The notes: generated by a model from the sequence alone, not told the origin. Shown: positions 9,255 through 19,216, counted from the first letter of the stretch. The stretch: DNA of 64,000 nt from Sphaerochaeta associata (GCF_022869165.1 NZ_CP094929.1:2852001-2916000); one strand, 5' to 3'. Numbers and translations: made by a program.

Positions 9255-10298
9255 CTAGAGTTTCACCCCATTCTTATCATATTGGCGTACGGAAATCTCT
9301 ATCCGCTCCCAGAACGTATCTGCAAGGACAGCAATATCATCCGTCAAGATATTTGGCGTATTGTTATCGTAGATTTCTATAATGTCTTGCAGGTCCCAGT
9401 ATATTTCAAATGCAACTCGGGCTGCTTTCTTATGAATCTCCACCCCTTCCCAGGGAAGGCGGGTAAAGACAGTATTTCCTTTGGTCCCCATACCTGGAGT
9501 GGTTTTATAATCAAACAACTCATGCCATGTTTGCCCTTGGGGCACATCATACGTAACAGTCTCATCACCATTGAACCAGAATACTGTGAGTTTCTTCCCC
9601 TGTATCACTCCATTTGTTATCGGACCTGGAAGCAAATCCGACAATTCAACCTGATAGATAGCCCGTTGGGCATCAACTACCTTGGTTTCATATACCGTAG
9701 AGCCATCAATGACTAAATCATACGACTCATAGACCGGCTCACCTTCTGTATTGGTTCTTCTGTGTACACGCTTTATCTGGTCTGTTATCGGAAACAGGCC
9801 GGCATACGTATCCGGCAGATCCATGACAATTTCATTGGAATAGAGGGCGTTGATCCCTGGAGTTGATGACATTTGCATACTTCCGGCACTATCGAAGAAG
9901 AAGAACAGAAAATCGGTATAGGTATCAACGGGAATGAGTCCAGGGCTTGCAATGTTGTTCTCAGTGAAATCCCCATACTGAACAATCCACTTCTGATTTC
10001 CTTCGTCGAACTGATGAAAAGGAATCGGATTGACAAATTTCCTCTCATTGCTCAACTCGACAGCTTGCAAGGGAATCTTGAATTTGGAAGGGGTGACGGT
10101 TGCAACAAGGCTTCCGTAATCTTGGTAATAGGGCGTTACCAAGGAATCCGGCTCCTGTAAGTTACGAGCAGTTGTGAGTTTTGGACTATCGCTCGATCGC
10201 CATGCGACGGTAGACGTCAAAGCAGCTGAGCCTGGATTCCAGTCACAGCCTATGAGCAACAGCATACATGCAAACAGTACAAGAAACGCTCGCTTCAT
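9255..10298 (-). CDS. Lipoprotein of unknown function
   Basis: I choose the ATG at 10298 because AGAGGTG lies just upstream on this strand and it opens directly into a lipoprotein signal (MKRAFLVLFACMLLLIGC, Cys at residue 18). The mature part is about 330 residues of mixed beta-rich sequence without a family motif I recognise. Repeated aromatic and acidic stretches suggest a globular extracytoplasmic domain. It is convergent with the YDG lipoprotein gene and divergent from the sugar ABC operon, so it stands alone as a transcription unit. Function unknown; membrane or periplasmic location is well supported by the lipobox. Confidence 0.75.
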   Translation of the reverse strand: MKRAFLVLFACMLLLIGCDWNPGSAALTSTVAWRSSDSPKLTTARNLQEPDSLVTPYYQDYGSLVATVTPSKFKIPLQAVELSNERKFVNPIPFHQFDEGNQKWIVQYGDFTENNIASPGLIPVDTYTDFLFFFFDSAGSMQMSSTPGINALYSNEIVMDLPDTYAGLFPITDQIKRVHRRTNTEGEPVYESYDLVIDGSTVYETKVVDAQRAIYQVELSDLLPGPITNGVIQGKKLTVFWFNGDETVTYDVPQGQTWHELFDYKTTPGMGTKGNTVFTRLPWEGVEIHKKAARVAFEIYWDLQDIIEIYDNNTPNILTDDIAVLADTFWERIEISVRQYDKNGVKL

Positions 10299-10529
10299 AC
10301 ACACCTCTTCGGAAAATACACCCATCAAAGTATCGCATCAACATTCAGATAGCAAGCATAAAAAAAATCAATACGGTGTGTTCGCCAAGCCGCAGTAGTT
10401 GCTCGTTGAAGCCATGATTTCCTAAAGACATATTTACATGCGGTACTTTCATCCGGCTCTTCTCATATCGGCCATGAAAAGTCTCCAATTGTCTTCCATA
10501 CTCGTTGCTTATAGGAACCGTCTGAAAAT

Positions 10530-10543
10530 TGTAAACGATTACA
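10530..10543. promoter_or_regulatory. LacI-family operator upstream of the CUT2 sugar operon
   Basis: TGTAAACGATTACA has TGTAA/TTACA arms around a central CG, the classic LacI/RbsR-type operator architecture. It lies 62 bases before the ABC ATPase start. The LacI-family gene at the end of this operon is the obvious binder. The rest of the 10299-10605 intergenic stretch shows no convincing gene. Confidence 0.65.
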
Positions 10544-10605
10544 CTCCAATCCTTGACAGATGCTATAAGCCGTGTGAACATGGTATTAGGCAAGGAGAAG
10601 CGGCC

Positions 10606-12102
10606 ATGAGAAACGTCATTCTGTCAATGAAGAACATTGACAAGCGATTCGCCGGCGTCCATGCACTCAAGGGTGTTGACTTCGAGCTGTGCGAAGGCGA
10701 AATCCATGCGCTGGTCGGTGAAAACGGAGCCGGAAAATCGACTCTGATGAAAGCACTGACCGGAATATTCCCCAAAGACTCAGGAGAAATCCACTACCAA
10801 GGGAAGCTCTTCAATCCCCAGGGGCCGAAAGACGCGCTGGATGCAGGCATAGCAATCGTACACCAAGAACTCAATATGATGGAGCACCTTACTGTTGCCC
10901 AGAATCTGTTCATCGGGCGTGAGGCGACCAAGCATAACGGCTGGTTTTTGGATGAAAAGGAACAAAACAGAAAGGCCGCCGAGCTCTTTGGGCGGTTGAA
11001 CATGCACATCGACCCACAGGAGAGAGTGAGCAACCTTACGGTGGGCAAGCAGCAAATGGTCGAGATTGCAAAAGCCGTCTCACACAACCTCAAGGTCCTC
11101 ATTCTCGACGAACCCACCGCCGCCCTGACCGACAGGGAGATCAACGACCTGTTCATCATTATGAAAGACTTGGCTAAAAGAGGCGTAGGCATGATCTACA
11201 TCAGCCACCGCCTCGATGAGATTGGAATCATAACCGACAGGGTCACGGTGTTGCGTGACGGCGAGTATGTCGGTACCAAGGAAACAAAGGACCTGAGCAA
11301 GGATGAGATGATCAACATGATGGTCGGGCGGGTGATTTACGAAAAGCCCAAGACAAAGAGCAATGTCGCCCCCGACGCTCCGGTTGTCCTGAAAGTACAG
11401 GACTTGAATGCCGGAAAGCTTGTGCAGAACATCTCATTTGAACTAAGAAAAGGTGAAATCCTGGGCTTCGCAGGACTTATGGGAGCAGGACGCACAGAAA
11501 CGATGCGAGCTCTCTTCGGTGCAGATAAAGCAGCAGGAGGAATTTTCATCAACGGAAAGAAATCCATCATCGAAAGCCCTCAGGATGCTGTACGCAACGG
11601 TATCGGATACCTTTCGGAGGACCGCAAGCGCTTTGGGTTGGCCATAAAGCTCTCAGTGAAGGAGAATGCTGTGATGGCCTCCTACGAGGACCTAAGCCCT
11701 TCTCTCTTTTTACCGAGGATCAAGCTGGACGGCATTGCAGCTGAATATGTGGAGAAGCTGAATGTAAAAACCCCTTCGCTCGACCAGTTTGTACGAAACC
11801 TCTCGGGAGGCAACCAGCAGAAGGTGGTCATCGCCAAGTGGCTGATCAAGAACTGCTCGGTGTTGATTTTCGACGAGCCGACGCGCGGCATCGATGTCGG
11901 AGCGAAGAGCGAGATCTACCACCTGATGAACGACCTGGTCAAGGAAGGCAAGTCCATCATTATGATCAGCAGTGAACTGAACGAAATTCTTCGGATGAGC
12001 GATCGCATCGCAGTCATGTGCGAAGGAAAGCTCACCGGAATTCTCAATATTGAAGAGGCAACCCAGGAACGCATCATGGCCTTGGCTACCCAACGAGGAT
12101 AG
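10606..12102 (+). CDS. CUT2 sugar ABC transporter ATP-binding protein (RbsA/MglA type)
   Basis: Two fused ABC domains in 498 residues, the usual length for the ribose/galactose class. The first has an intact Walker A (GENGAGKST, about residue 38) and LILDEPTAAL. The second has the usual degenerate P-loop (GLMGAGRTE) and signature LSGGNQQK near residue 398. It energises uptake of a monosaccharide or related ligand at the cytoplasmic face with the permease and binding protein just downstream. The start is ATG 10606, preceded by AAGGAG; longer in-frame extensions to 10438 lack a ribosome site. The substrate cannot be read from the sequence. Confidence 0.92.
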   Translation: MRNVILSMKNIDKRFAGVHALKGVDFELCEGEIHALVGENGAGKSTLMKALTGIFPKDSGEIHYQGKLFNPQGPKDALDAGIAIVHQELNMMEHLTVAQNLFIGREATKHNGWFLDEKEQNRKAAELFGRLNMHIDPQERVSNLTVGKQQMVEIAKAVSHNLKVLILDEPTAALTDREINDLFIIMKDLAKRGVGMIYISHRLDEIGIITDRVTVLRDGEYVGTKETKDLSKDEMINMMVGRVIYEKPKTKSNVAPDAPVVLKVQDLNAGKLVQNISFELRKGEILGFAGLMGAGRTETMRALFGADKAAGGIFINGKKSIIESPQDAVRNGIGYLSEDRKRFGLAIKLSVKENAVMASYEDLSPSLFLPRIKLDGIAAEYVEKLNVKTPSLDQFVRNLSGGNQQKVVIAKWLIKNCSVLIFDEPTRGIDVGAKSEIYHLMNDLVKEGKSIIMISSELNEILRMSDRIAVMCEGKLTGILNIEEATQERIMALATQRG

Positions 12103-12114
12103 GAGTGACCATCT

Positions 12115-13293
12115 ATGAAATTGACAGATACCAATAAACTCAGGGAGAAACGAGGGGTGAATCTACAGAAACTGCTTGCACCCTTGGCTCTCGTCATCGT
12201 CTATGCATTCTTCGCCCTGTTCGGAAGAAACTTCTTCTCCTACACCACGCTGGTCAACATCCTCGACTCCTCCTATTACATCGGCTTCATCGCCATCGGG
12301 GTAACGTTCGTCATCATCACCGGCGGCATCGACCTCTCCTGCGGAACCATCATGATGGCATCCACCATCATCGGAGGAACCGCCTATAAGACATGGGGCT
12401 GGCCGATGTGGCTCTCGCTGCTGCTCATCCTCCTGGTTTCCACCAGCTTCGGCTTGTTCAACGGCATCCTGGTCAGCCGCTTGAAGCTCCCTCCGTTCAT
12501 CGCCACCCTCGGAACGATGATGATCAGCCTCGGGACCGGCTCGATCGTCTCCAACGTTCGAAGCGCCACCTTCCCGGCACGTGGAGCCGCTGACAGCTGG
12601 TTCAAGGGCATCTTCAAGTACATCGCCCCCAATAATGCCAGCTACCCCACCGGTGCATTGGTCCTCTTCGGAACCGCCTTCATCGCCTACATCATCCTCA
12701 CCCGCACGAAGATGGGCCGCTACATCTTCGCCGTTGGCTCGAACAAGGAAGCGGCACGCCTGTCCGGTGTAGATGTAGCCAAGTGGGAAATGATGGCTTA
12801 TGTGATCAGCGGCTTTTTGGCAGGCGTGGGCGGTATCGCCTTCGCAGCTGTCTACACCACGGTCATGCCGGCCCAAGGCCAGGGCTTCGAGCTCTACGCC
12901 ATCGCAGGAACGGTCATCGGAGGAACAAGCCTCAGCGGCGGTGCAGGTTCGGTGCTCGGCACCATGATCGGCGTGTACATCATGAGCGTACTGCGGGCGG
13001 GGCTGCCTTCAATGAACCTCCAGGCACAGTATCAGACATTCTTTACCGGCATTGTTGTTCTTGGAGCAGTCTTGCTGGATATCTATCGTACCAAGAAAGC
13101 TACCGAAGTGCGGATCCTCACTGCAAGTGATCGCTACCGACAGGAGATGCTGCTCAAGATCAGCCAAGTACAGGGAGAAGAAGCTGCTGTTCTGAAAGCA
13201 GAGATGAACAAAGAGTATCGAAGACTCAGACATGAAGAAAAAGTGCAACGGAATCTGTTGCGCAAACAAGAGAAGGATTTTGAGAAATCATAA
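12115..13293 (+). CDS. CUT2 sugar ABC transporter permease (RbsC type) with charged C-terminal tail
   Basis: A BPD_transp_2-family permease with eight or more membrane segments, including FVIITGGIDLS and the GSNKEAARLSGVDV cytoplasmic loop typical of RbsC/YjfF-like proteins. AGGAG precedes ATG 12115, twelve bases after the ATPase stop. After the last membrane span (about residue 325) there is a tail of about 65 residues rich in K, R, E and Q (for example RHEEKVQRNLLRKQEK) that looks like a cytoplasmic coiled coil. Usual family members end soon after the last span, so the tail is an extension. Confidence 0.9.
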   Translation: MKLTDTNKLREKRGVNLQKLLAPLALVIVYAFFALFGRNFFSYTTLVNILDSSYYIGFIAIGVTFVIITGGIDLSCGTIMMASTIIGGTAYKTWGWPMWLSLLLILLVSTSFGLFNGILVSRLKLPPFIATLGTMMISLGTGSIVSNVRSATFPARGAADSWFKGIFKYIAPNNASYPTGALVLFGTAFIAYIILTRTKMGRYIFAVGSNKEAARLSGVDVAKWEMMAYVISGFLAGVGGIAFAAVYTTVMPAQGQGFELYAIAGTVIGGTSLSGGAGSVLGTMIGVYIMSVLRAGLPSMNLQAQYQTFFTGIVVLGAVLLDIYRTKKATEVRILTASDRYRQEMLLKISQVQGEEAAVLKAEMNKEYRRLRHEEKVQRNLLRKQEKDFEKS

Positions 13294-13346
13294 ACGGAAG
13301 ATTATCCGGACTCGTATGAATCCGGAGGAAAAATAGGAGGGTTATT

Positions 13347-14441
13347 ATGAAGAGAACCTTAGTCGTTCTATTGGTTCTGGTTGTACTCGCTTCAGCAACT
13401 GTATTCGCCCAAGGCGTGCAGGAAGCCAAGAAGCCGTACATCGCCGTTGTCTCCAAGGGGGAGCAGCACGATTTCTGGCAGCAGGTAAAGCTTGGTGCCA
13501 ATGCCGCAGCTGCGGCCTATGGCGTGGATATCACCTTCGAAGGTCCTCCTTCTGAAAGTGATGTGCAAATCCAGGTGGAAATGCTGAATAATGCCATGGC
13601 AAAGAATCCTGTCGCTATCGCACTGGCAGCCTTGAACACCAGCAGTGTTCTTGACCAACTGCAGCAGGCAAAAAACCAGAAGATTCCCGTAATCGGATTT
13701 GACTCTGGTGTACCCGAGGCCCCGGCGGGATCGATTTGGGCGAATGCATCCACGAACAACTATGCAGCAGCCGGTATGGCAGCTGAAAAGATGTTCGAGG
13801 TGATCAAGAGCAGAATCGAAGCTGCAACGGATGCCAAACCGGTGAAGATCGTGGTCATGAACCAGGATGCGTCCGGTGAGTCATTGCTCAGCCGCGGCAA
13901 GGGTTTCCGTGACACCATCGTCAAGTTGATCGATGAGAAGACCGCTCTTTCCAAGAGTGATATCGCAGTCATCGGCAACACCGCTTACATCGCCGCCGAC
14001 AGCCCCAGAAACGGCAAGAAAGTCATCATCGAGATGATTGTTCCTGCTTCTTCTGCCATGACCGATGCCACCAATGCCGCCCAGGCAGTGTTGAACAAGG
14101 TCACCAGCGACAATATTGTTGGCATCTTCTGTTCCAATGAAGCAACGGTAAAGGGCCTCCTGGCCGCTACCAATGACGGTGCAACGCTGAAGAGCAATGC
14201 AGCATTTAGAAACGTTGTAGTCATCGGTTATGATGCCGGAGCTGCCCAGAAGAATGCTGTTCGCAACCAGTACTTCCTCGGCTCCATCACCCAGGATCCG
14301 TACCAAATTGGTTACAAAGCCGTCGAGTTGGCTTACAAGGCCTACAAGGGCGAGCCAGTTGCCGATGTCGATACCGGTGCCAAGTTCTACAACTATCAGA
14401 ACATGGATAACGCTGATATCAAGGGTCTGATCTACGATTGA
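13347..14441 (+). CDS. CUT2 sugar ABC transporter substrate-binding protein (RbsB type)
   Basis: A signal peptide of about 21 residues ends in VFAQG, followed by a periplasmic-binding-protein fold of the RbsB class. The mature protein starts with KKPYIAVVSKGEQHDFWQQV, which is where ligand-contacting residues fall in this family. VIGFDSGV and VIGYDAGA follow at the expected hinge strands. AGGAGG lies upstream of the ATG. As the third gene of the operon it captures the sugar and delivers it to the permease. A strong hairpin follows the stop, which would favour high expression of this gene relative to the regulator downstream. The ligand is not identifiable. Confidence 0.92.
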   Translation: MKRTLVVLLVLVVLASATVFAQGVQEAKKPYIAVVSKGEQHDFWQQVKLGANAAAAAYGVDITFEGPPSESDVQIQVEMLNNAMAKNPVAIALAALNTSSVLDQLQQAKNQKIPVIGFDSGVPEAPAGSIWANASTNNYAAAGMAAEKMFEVIKSRIEAATDAKPVKIVVMNQDASGESLLSRGKGFRDTIVKLIDEKTALSKSDIAVIGNTAYIAADSPRNGKKVIIEMIVPASSAMTDATNAAQAVLNKVTSDNIVGIFCSNEATVKGLLAATNDGATLKSNAAFRNVVVIGYDAGAAQKNAVRNQYFLGSITQDPYQIGYKAVELAYKAYKGEPVADVDTGAKFYNYQNMDNADIKGLIYD

Positions 14442-14455
14442 TGCATGGTACTTTC

Positions 14456-14483
14456 AACCGGGGGTCTACGAAGACCCCCGGTT
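14456..14483 (+). terminator. Strong hairpin after the binding-protein gene
   Basis: AACCGGGGGTCT and AGACCCCCGGTT form a 12-bp perfect stem with an ACGA loop, followed by TTTCT. It sits between the binding-protein stop and the LacI gene. It also rules out the long in-frame start at 14445 for that regulator, because the extension would be coded by this hairpin. Confidence 0.75.
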
Positions 14484-14501
14484 TCTATGGAGAGACAAAC
14501 G

Positions 14502-15602
14502 GTGGATAGCAATATTCCGGTGACGATCAAGGATGTTGCGCGATTGGCAGGAGTGTCGATCGCCACGGTGTCCCGAGCCCTCAACGAAAGCGATGTGGTC
14601 AAGGACCAGACCCGCAAAGCCGTCTTGGAGGCAGTGGAGAAACTCGGGTACAACCGCAATGAGGTGGCTCGTTCACTCAAGTTCCGACAGACTCGAACCA
14701 TCGGTATCATCGCCCCCGAGCTCTCCAACATTTTCTTCATGGAGGTCGTCGAGGCACTGGAGCGATGTCTCGCGCCGAAAGGCTATTCGATGATCATCAC
14801 CTCATCCTACGATTCGGTTGAAGAAGAGAAACGAAAGCTTCAGATTCTCATCGAACGCAACGTCGACGGGATGGTAGTCATGCCCTCGGGCTCGGAGGGA
14901 GAACACTTCCTCTCCAAAGCCCTGTCCAACATTCCATTGGTCCTCGTCGACCGCCGCATCAAGGGCCTGAAGGTCGACTCTGTAGAGACCGACAACCGGT
15001 TCGGCGTGCATAAAATGATTCAGGCTCTCAACAATGAAGGATTTTCCCGCATCGGTTTCATCGGTGGGGATCCGGATATTCACACCGCCGGCGAACGGCT
15101 GCACGGATATCTTGAAGCAATGGCCGAACACAACCTGCCTGTCGAAGATAGATTTGTCCTTCACCAAGGGGCGATGACCCAGCTCAATGGCCGCGAGCAA
15201 CTGAAGAAAGCTCTCAGTGAATCCGACCACCCCGACGCCTTTTTCATTGCCAACGACTCCATGCACCTCGGGGCTACCATCCATGCAATCGAGAATGTAC
15301 AGGAGCAAGAGCTCAAGAAGTTGGTATTTGCAAGCTTTGACTACCTCAGCTACGCTCCCCTGCTCAAGCTCTGTCATTATGCCGTCTCCCAGCAGTTCGA
15401 ACAGATCGGGGAGGAAGTAGCAGCCTTGCTGCTCAAGCGCTTGGGCGGCGACTGGGAGGACTTCCCCAAGCATGTCATGCTCAGGCCCGAGATAAAGGTT
15501 ATCAAGGCTAATGGGGGTGTTCCTTTTGAACAGGGAGAGCAGGGTTTGATGGAAAATCAAGCAGACGAAGGCAATACCGCAGATCTTTGTTCATATTTTT
15601 AA
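14502..15602 (+). CDS. LacI-family transcriptional regulator of the CUT2 operon
   Basis: An N-terminal LacI helix-turn-helix (VTIKDVARLAGVSIATVSRA) is followed by a hinge helix (NRNEVARSLKF) and a periplasmic-binding-like effector domain. I place the start at GTG 14502, with GGAGAG seven bases upstream; ATG 14487 is the alternative. The product is 366 residues, slightly longer than the usual 330-350 because of a C-terminal tail of about 25 residues. It probably represses the sugar operon at the TGTAAACGATTACA site at 10530 and is released by the transported sugar or its phosphate. That link is inferred from gene order and operator type. Confidence 0.9.
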   Translation: MDSNIPVTIKDVARLAGVSIATVSRALNESDVVKDQTRKAVLEAVEKLGYNRNEVARSLKFRQTRTIGIIAPELSNIFFMEVVEALERCLAPKGYSMIITSSYDSVEEEKRKLQILIERNVDGMVVMPSGSEGEHFLSKALSNIPLVLVDRRIKGLKVDSVETDNRFGVHKMIQALNNEGFSRIGFIGGDPDIHTAGERLHGYLEAMAEHNLPVEDRFVLHQGAMTQLNGREQLKKALSESDHPDAFFIANDSMHLGATIHAIENVQEQELKKLVFASFDYLSYAPLLKLCHYAVSQQFEQIGEEVAALLLKRLGGDWEDFPKHVMLRPEIKVIKANGGVPFEQGEQGLMENQADEGNTADLCSYF

Positions 15603-15701
15603 TTGTTACCAAGCGAGAACGTTAGATTTCTGGCTGGTCTCCTGAATGCATACCTGGATCAACTTGTACAATTGGTGTATTTTCATTGTCAAGGAAAGGG
15701 T

Positions 15702-18700
15702 ATGTCGAAACAAAGCACAAAGAGTCACGAAACCATCAACTCCGAAGGTCTTTTCCAGCTGGAGGAACCGCATGGGAGAAGTCTCCAGGATATTGAGAAA
15801 AGCCTCTATACCGGCTTCATAGACAAAGCCTACCCCTCGACCCCTTCTCTTCGTCCCCGCTTGATCATCAACAACCGTGAAAAACACCAAAAGGTGCTCC
15901 TTACCATCCAGGGCGAACTCTCGTCTTGCACTCAGTTCGACATTGCCGTCGCCTTCATCACCCGTGATGGGATTGCATCCCTTTTACAAACCTTGCTCGA
16001 AGCATCCCAACGAGGAGTTCGGGGGAGACTGCTCACTACCAACTACCTTCACTTCAATGAGCCTGAGGCGCTTGAAACCTTGCTGGACCTGCCCAATCTG
16101 GAAGTACGGATCCTCGAAGGGAATCTGCATACCAAAGGATACTTGTTCCACCATGCGCATAAGACCATCAACCTGATAGTGGGCAGTGCCAACCTGACGG
16201 CCCAGGCCCTGTCCACCAACCAGGAGTGGAATGTACAGTTCACCTCGACTGAAAATGGCGAACTGGTACATCAAACGTATGCCGACTTCAACCGCATGTG
16301 GGAAAGCGCAATAATTCTTTCTCCGGCATATCTGATGCACTACGAGAAAGAGCGGGAGGTTGCGAGAACAACAGCACAGTGGACAGAGCTCCCACCAGTT
16401 CCTCAGCCTCGGTTTCCTGTCTACGAGGAGGTAACACAGGAGGGAGAGCTTATCCCGAACACAATGCAGGCCGAAGCATTGCAGGAGCTCTTCGCCCTGC
16501 GTCATAGGGGCGAAACGAAAGGCCTTATCATCTCGGCCACCGGCACTGGCAAGACCCACCTTGCAGCCTTCGATGCAAAGGCCTGCAATCCCAAAAGACT
16601 CCTCTACATTGTTCACCGCCAGACCATCCTGCTCAAATCCATGGCAACATTCCAACATGTGTTCGGCAGAAATGAACATATCAGCTTTGGTGTGGTCGGG
16701 GGCGGAAGGAGGGAGACTGAATGCAACTTCATCTTTGCAAGCATTTCCACCTTGGCACGAGAGGATGTCCTTTCCCAATTTGCACGCGACCATTTTGACT
16801 ACATCATTGTTGATGAAGTGCATCGTGCTGGTGCTGAGTCATACAAGAAGGTTCTCGACTACTTCAATAGCAAGTTTACACTCGGGATGACCGCTACCCC
16901 GGAACGTACCGACGGTCAGGATATTTACCGGCTCTTCGACTACAATATTGCGTACAATATCAGGCTGCAGGCAGCCATGGAGGCTAAACTGCTCTGTCAG
17001 TTTCATTATTACGGTATCAGTGACCTTACGATTGATGGGCTATCCGTCGATGACTCAAGTGATACGCGTTTCTTGACGAGCATAGCACGTTCAAGGCACA
17101 TCAAAGAGGCAATCGACACATACAGCATGCACGAGAAGCGCAAGCGCGGACTTATTTTCTGCCGGACGGTCGTTGAGGCGAAAGAGCTTTCAGAAAGGCT
17201 GAATACGCTTGGTTTGAAAACACTAGCCGTAACAGGGGAAGACTCAGAGACTGTGCGGGAGGATGCCATTCAAAGACTACAATCCGATCAAAGGCCGGAT
17301 ATGCTTGAGTACTTGGTGAGTGTTGACATTTTCAATGAAGGAATCGACATCCCCAATCTCAACCAGATCATAATGGCAAGGCCCACCCAGTCAGCAATTA
17401 TCTTCGTGCAGCAATTGGGACGTGGGCTGAGAAAGGCAAAAGGCAAGCCGTTTGTTACTGTTATCGATTTTGTCGGCAACTATGACAACAACTACCTCAT
17501 TCCCATCGCCCTTTACGGGGACACTTCCTTCAACAAGGACAGAATGCGCAAGATGATGGTTGCAGGCAACTTGGTTCTCAGCGGGGAATCTACAGTAAGT
17601 TTTGACCGTATTGCACGTCAACGCATCTTTAGGGCTATTGATGATGCCCGTCTCGATACAAAAGCTCTGTTCAAGGAGCAGTATCTGAAGCTCAAGGCAA
17701 AACTGGGACAAGTACCCTCTCTTATGGATTTTGCCATTGCCAAGGAGTATGATCCCCTGCTCTTCTTCAAAAAGTATGATAGTTATCCTGCGTTGCTTAT
17801 GGGTTTCGGGGAAATTCCAAGAGAAACCCTCACAAAAACCGAGCTCTGCTCGCTCCGATTTCTTTCCCAAGAACTCGCCAACGGGAAAAGACCGCATGAA
17901 CTGCTGGTCCTCAAGCTGCTTGCCAAGCATGGCAGCATCTCAATTACCCTGCTTCAATCCATCTTGGAACAGGACTACCACTTCATCTTTGAGCAACAAG
18001 CTTTTCAATCGACGATCAGATTGCTTAATAATGGGTTTGTGAAGCAAGCTGCACGTGATAGCTATGACAACTTGGTGTATGTCCGAATGCAGGATGACGG
18101 CATATCGGCAAGCCCGCAATTTCTTGCCTTGCTTGCATCAGAGAGCTACCGTAATGCTTTCGATGATGTGATTGCATTGGGGTTGTACAACTACAGAACC
18201 CACTATGACAATCAGCTTCGTCAACCGAATTCGCTTGTACTGTATGAGAAATACTCTCGTAAGGATGTCTGCCGACTTCTCAATTGGGAAGACAATGAAG
18301 ACTCGACAATGTATGGGTACAAGATCAAGTACAATACCTGTCCAATCTTTGTTACCTATCATAAGGGAGAAGAGATTAGTGCCAGTACCGACTATGATGA
18401 TAAGTTCCTCAGTCCGGAGCTCTTTTCTTGGATGACCCGCAGCAAAAGAACGCTGGATTCGGGTGAGGTGAGGAAAATACTAAGTCAGCATGAGTCAGGC
18501 TTGTCCATCCCTCTGTTCATCAAGAAACACGATGATGAAGGCGCTGATTTCTATTATATCGGGCAAGCCGAATATATCAAAGGCAGAGAAAGGCAGACCA
18601 CCATCAAGGATGAAGCAGGAAAGGACCTGCCCATCGTCAATTTCCTGTTCAAGCTTCAACAGCCCTGTGAGAATGATCTCTATACCTATTTACTAGAGCA

Positions 18701-18713
18701 AGCACAGCAATAG
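15702..18713 (+). CDS. PLD-domain/DEAD-like helicase with C-terminal DUF3427
   Basis: A 1003-residue protein with start at ATG 15702, directly after AAGGAAAGGG. The N-terminal part (about 70-210) is a phospholipase D-like nuclease domain with one HxK motif (HTKGYLFHH, about residue 141) and VGSANLT. A superfamily 2 helicase core follows, with Walker A SATGTGKT near 280, DEVH near 370 and motif VI QQLGRGLR near 570. The C-terminal ~350 residues match the DUF3427 layout. These proteins resemble the helicase and nuclease parts of restriction or defence systems and are often found alone. A DNA-processing or phage-defence role is inferred. No methyltransferase is adjacent. Confidence 0.88.
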   Translation: MSKQSTKSHETINSEGLFQLEEPHGRSLQDIEKSLYTGFIDKAYPSTPSLRPRLIINNREKHQKVLLTIQGELSSCTQFDIAVAFITRDGIASLLQTLLEASQRGVRGRLLTTNYLHFNEPEALETLLDLPNLEVRILEGNLHTKGYLFHHAHKTINLIVGSANLTAQALSTNQEWNVQFTSTENGELVHQTYADFNRMWESAIILSPAYLMHYEKEREVARTTAQWTELPPVPQPRFPVYEEVTQEGELIPNTMQAEALQELFALRHRGETKGLIISATGTGKTHLAAFDAKACNPKRLLYIVHRQTILLKSMATFQHVFGRNEHISFGVVGGGRRETECNFIFASISTLAREDVLSQFARDHFDYIIVDEVHRAGAESYKKVLDYFNSKFTLGMTATPERTDGQDIYRLFDYNIAYNIRLQAAMEAKLLCQFHYYGISDLTIDGLSVDDSSDTRFLTSIARSRHIKEAIDTYSMHEKRKRGLIFCRTVVEAKELSERLNTLGLKTLAVTGEDSETVREDAIQRLQSDQRPDMLEYLVSVDIFNEGIDIPNLNQIIMARPTQSAIIFVQQLGRGLRKAKGKPFVTVIDFVGNYDNNYLIPIALYGDTSFNKDRMRKMMVAGNLVLSGESTVSFDRIARQRIFRAIDDARLDTKALFKEQYLKLKAKLGQVPSLMDFAIAKEYDPLLFFKKYDSYPALLMGFGEIPRETLTKTELCSLRFLSQELANGKRPHELLVLKLLAKHGSISITLLQSILEQDYHFIFEQQAFQSTIRLLNNGFVKQAARDSYDNLVYVRMQDDGISASPQFLALLASESYRNAFDDVIALGLYNYRTHYDNQLRQPNSLVLYEKYSRKDVCRLLNWEDNEDSTMYGYKIKYNTCPIFVTYHKGEEISASTDYDDKFLSPELFSWMTRSKRTLDSGEVRKILSQHESGLSIPLFIKKHDDEGADFYYIGQAEYIKGRERQTTIKDEAGKDLPIVNFLFKLQQPCENDLYTYLLEQAQQ

Positions 18714-18865
18714 TACCAACATCATCCAACGATGTTTCTCCTATAGGCTTTTGGTATAAGCAAACGCATACTCCTGAAGAACTGCGGTTCTCTACACATA
18801 CGTCAACGTACTTTCTAGACACCGCGATGCTTTGCTTTTAGGATAGGAGTCACGAGGAGTCTGAC

Positions 18866-19216
18866 ATGGCAACACATCGAGTCTATGCAATGAGCGTTTC
18901 AGCTGTCTATCCATTGTATCTCCAAAAAGCGGAGAAAAAGGGTCGGACAAAAGAGGAAGTGGACACCATCATCTGCTGGTTGACCGGCTACTCACAGGAA
19001 CAGTTGGATGAGTTGCTGTCAAACCAGACAACCTTCGAGACCTTCATCAAGGAGAGTCCGTCCCCCAACCCTGCAAGAAGCAAAATCACCGGTTCGGTCT
19101 GCGGGGTACGCCTCGATCAGATAGAAGATCCGATCATGAAAGAAATCCGCTACCTGGACAAGCTCATCGATGAGCTTGCCAAGGGGAAGGCGATGGAGAA
19201 GATCTTACGAGTGTAA
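18866..19216 (+). CDS. DUF2200 family protein
   Basis: The 116-residue product begins [18 protein letters not shown] and contains [18 protein letters not shown], the conserved pattern of the DUF2200 family of small cytosolic proteins. GAGGAG lies upstream of the ATG. The family has no established function. The gene stands alone, running toward the MFS gene, and its stop codon is inside a hairpin shared by the two convergent genes. Confidence 0.85.
   Translation: MATHRVYAMSVSAVYPLYLQKAEKKGRTKEEVDTIICWLTGYSQEQLDELLSNQTTFETFIKESPSPNPARSKITGSVCGVRLDQIEDPIMKEIRYLDKLIDELAKGKAMEKILRV

Noticed and set aside
10553-10569. TTGACA plus TATAAG before the CUT2 operon as a promoter
   Set aside because: The two boxes are only five bases apart, so they cannot form one sigma-70 promoter.
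10438-10605. In-frame extension of the CUT2 ATPase to 10438
   Set aside because: No ribosome site, it crosses the LacI-type operator, and ATG 10606 has AAGGAG and gives the family's usual length.
14445-14501. N-terminal extension of the LacI regulator from 14445
   Set aside because: The extension is encoded by a terminator hairpin; the GTG at 14502 has a well-placed GGAGAG.
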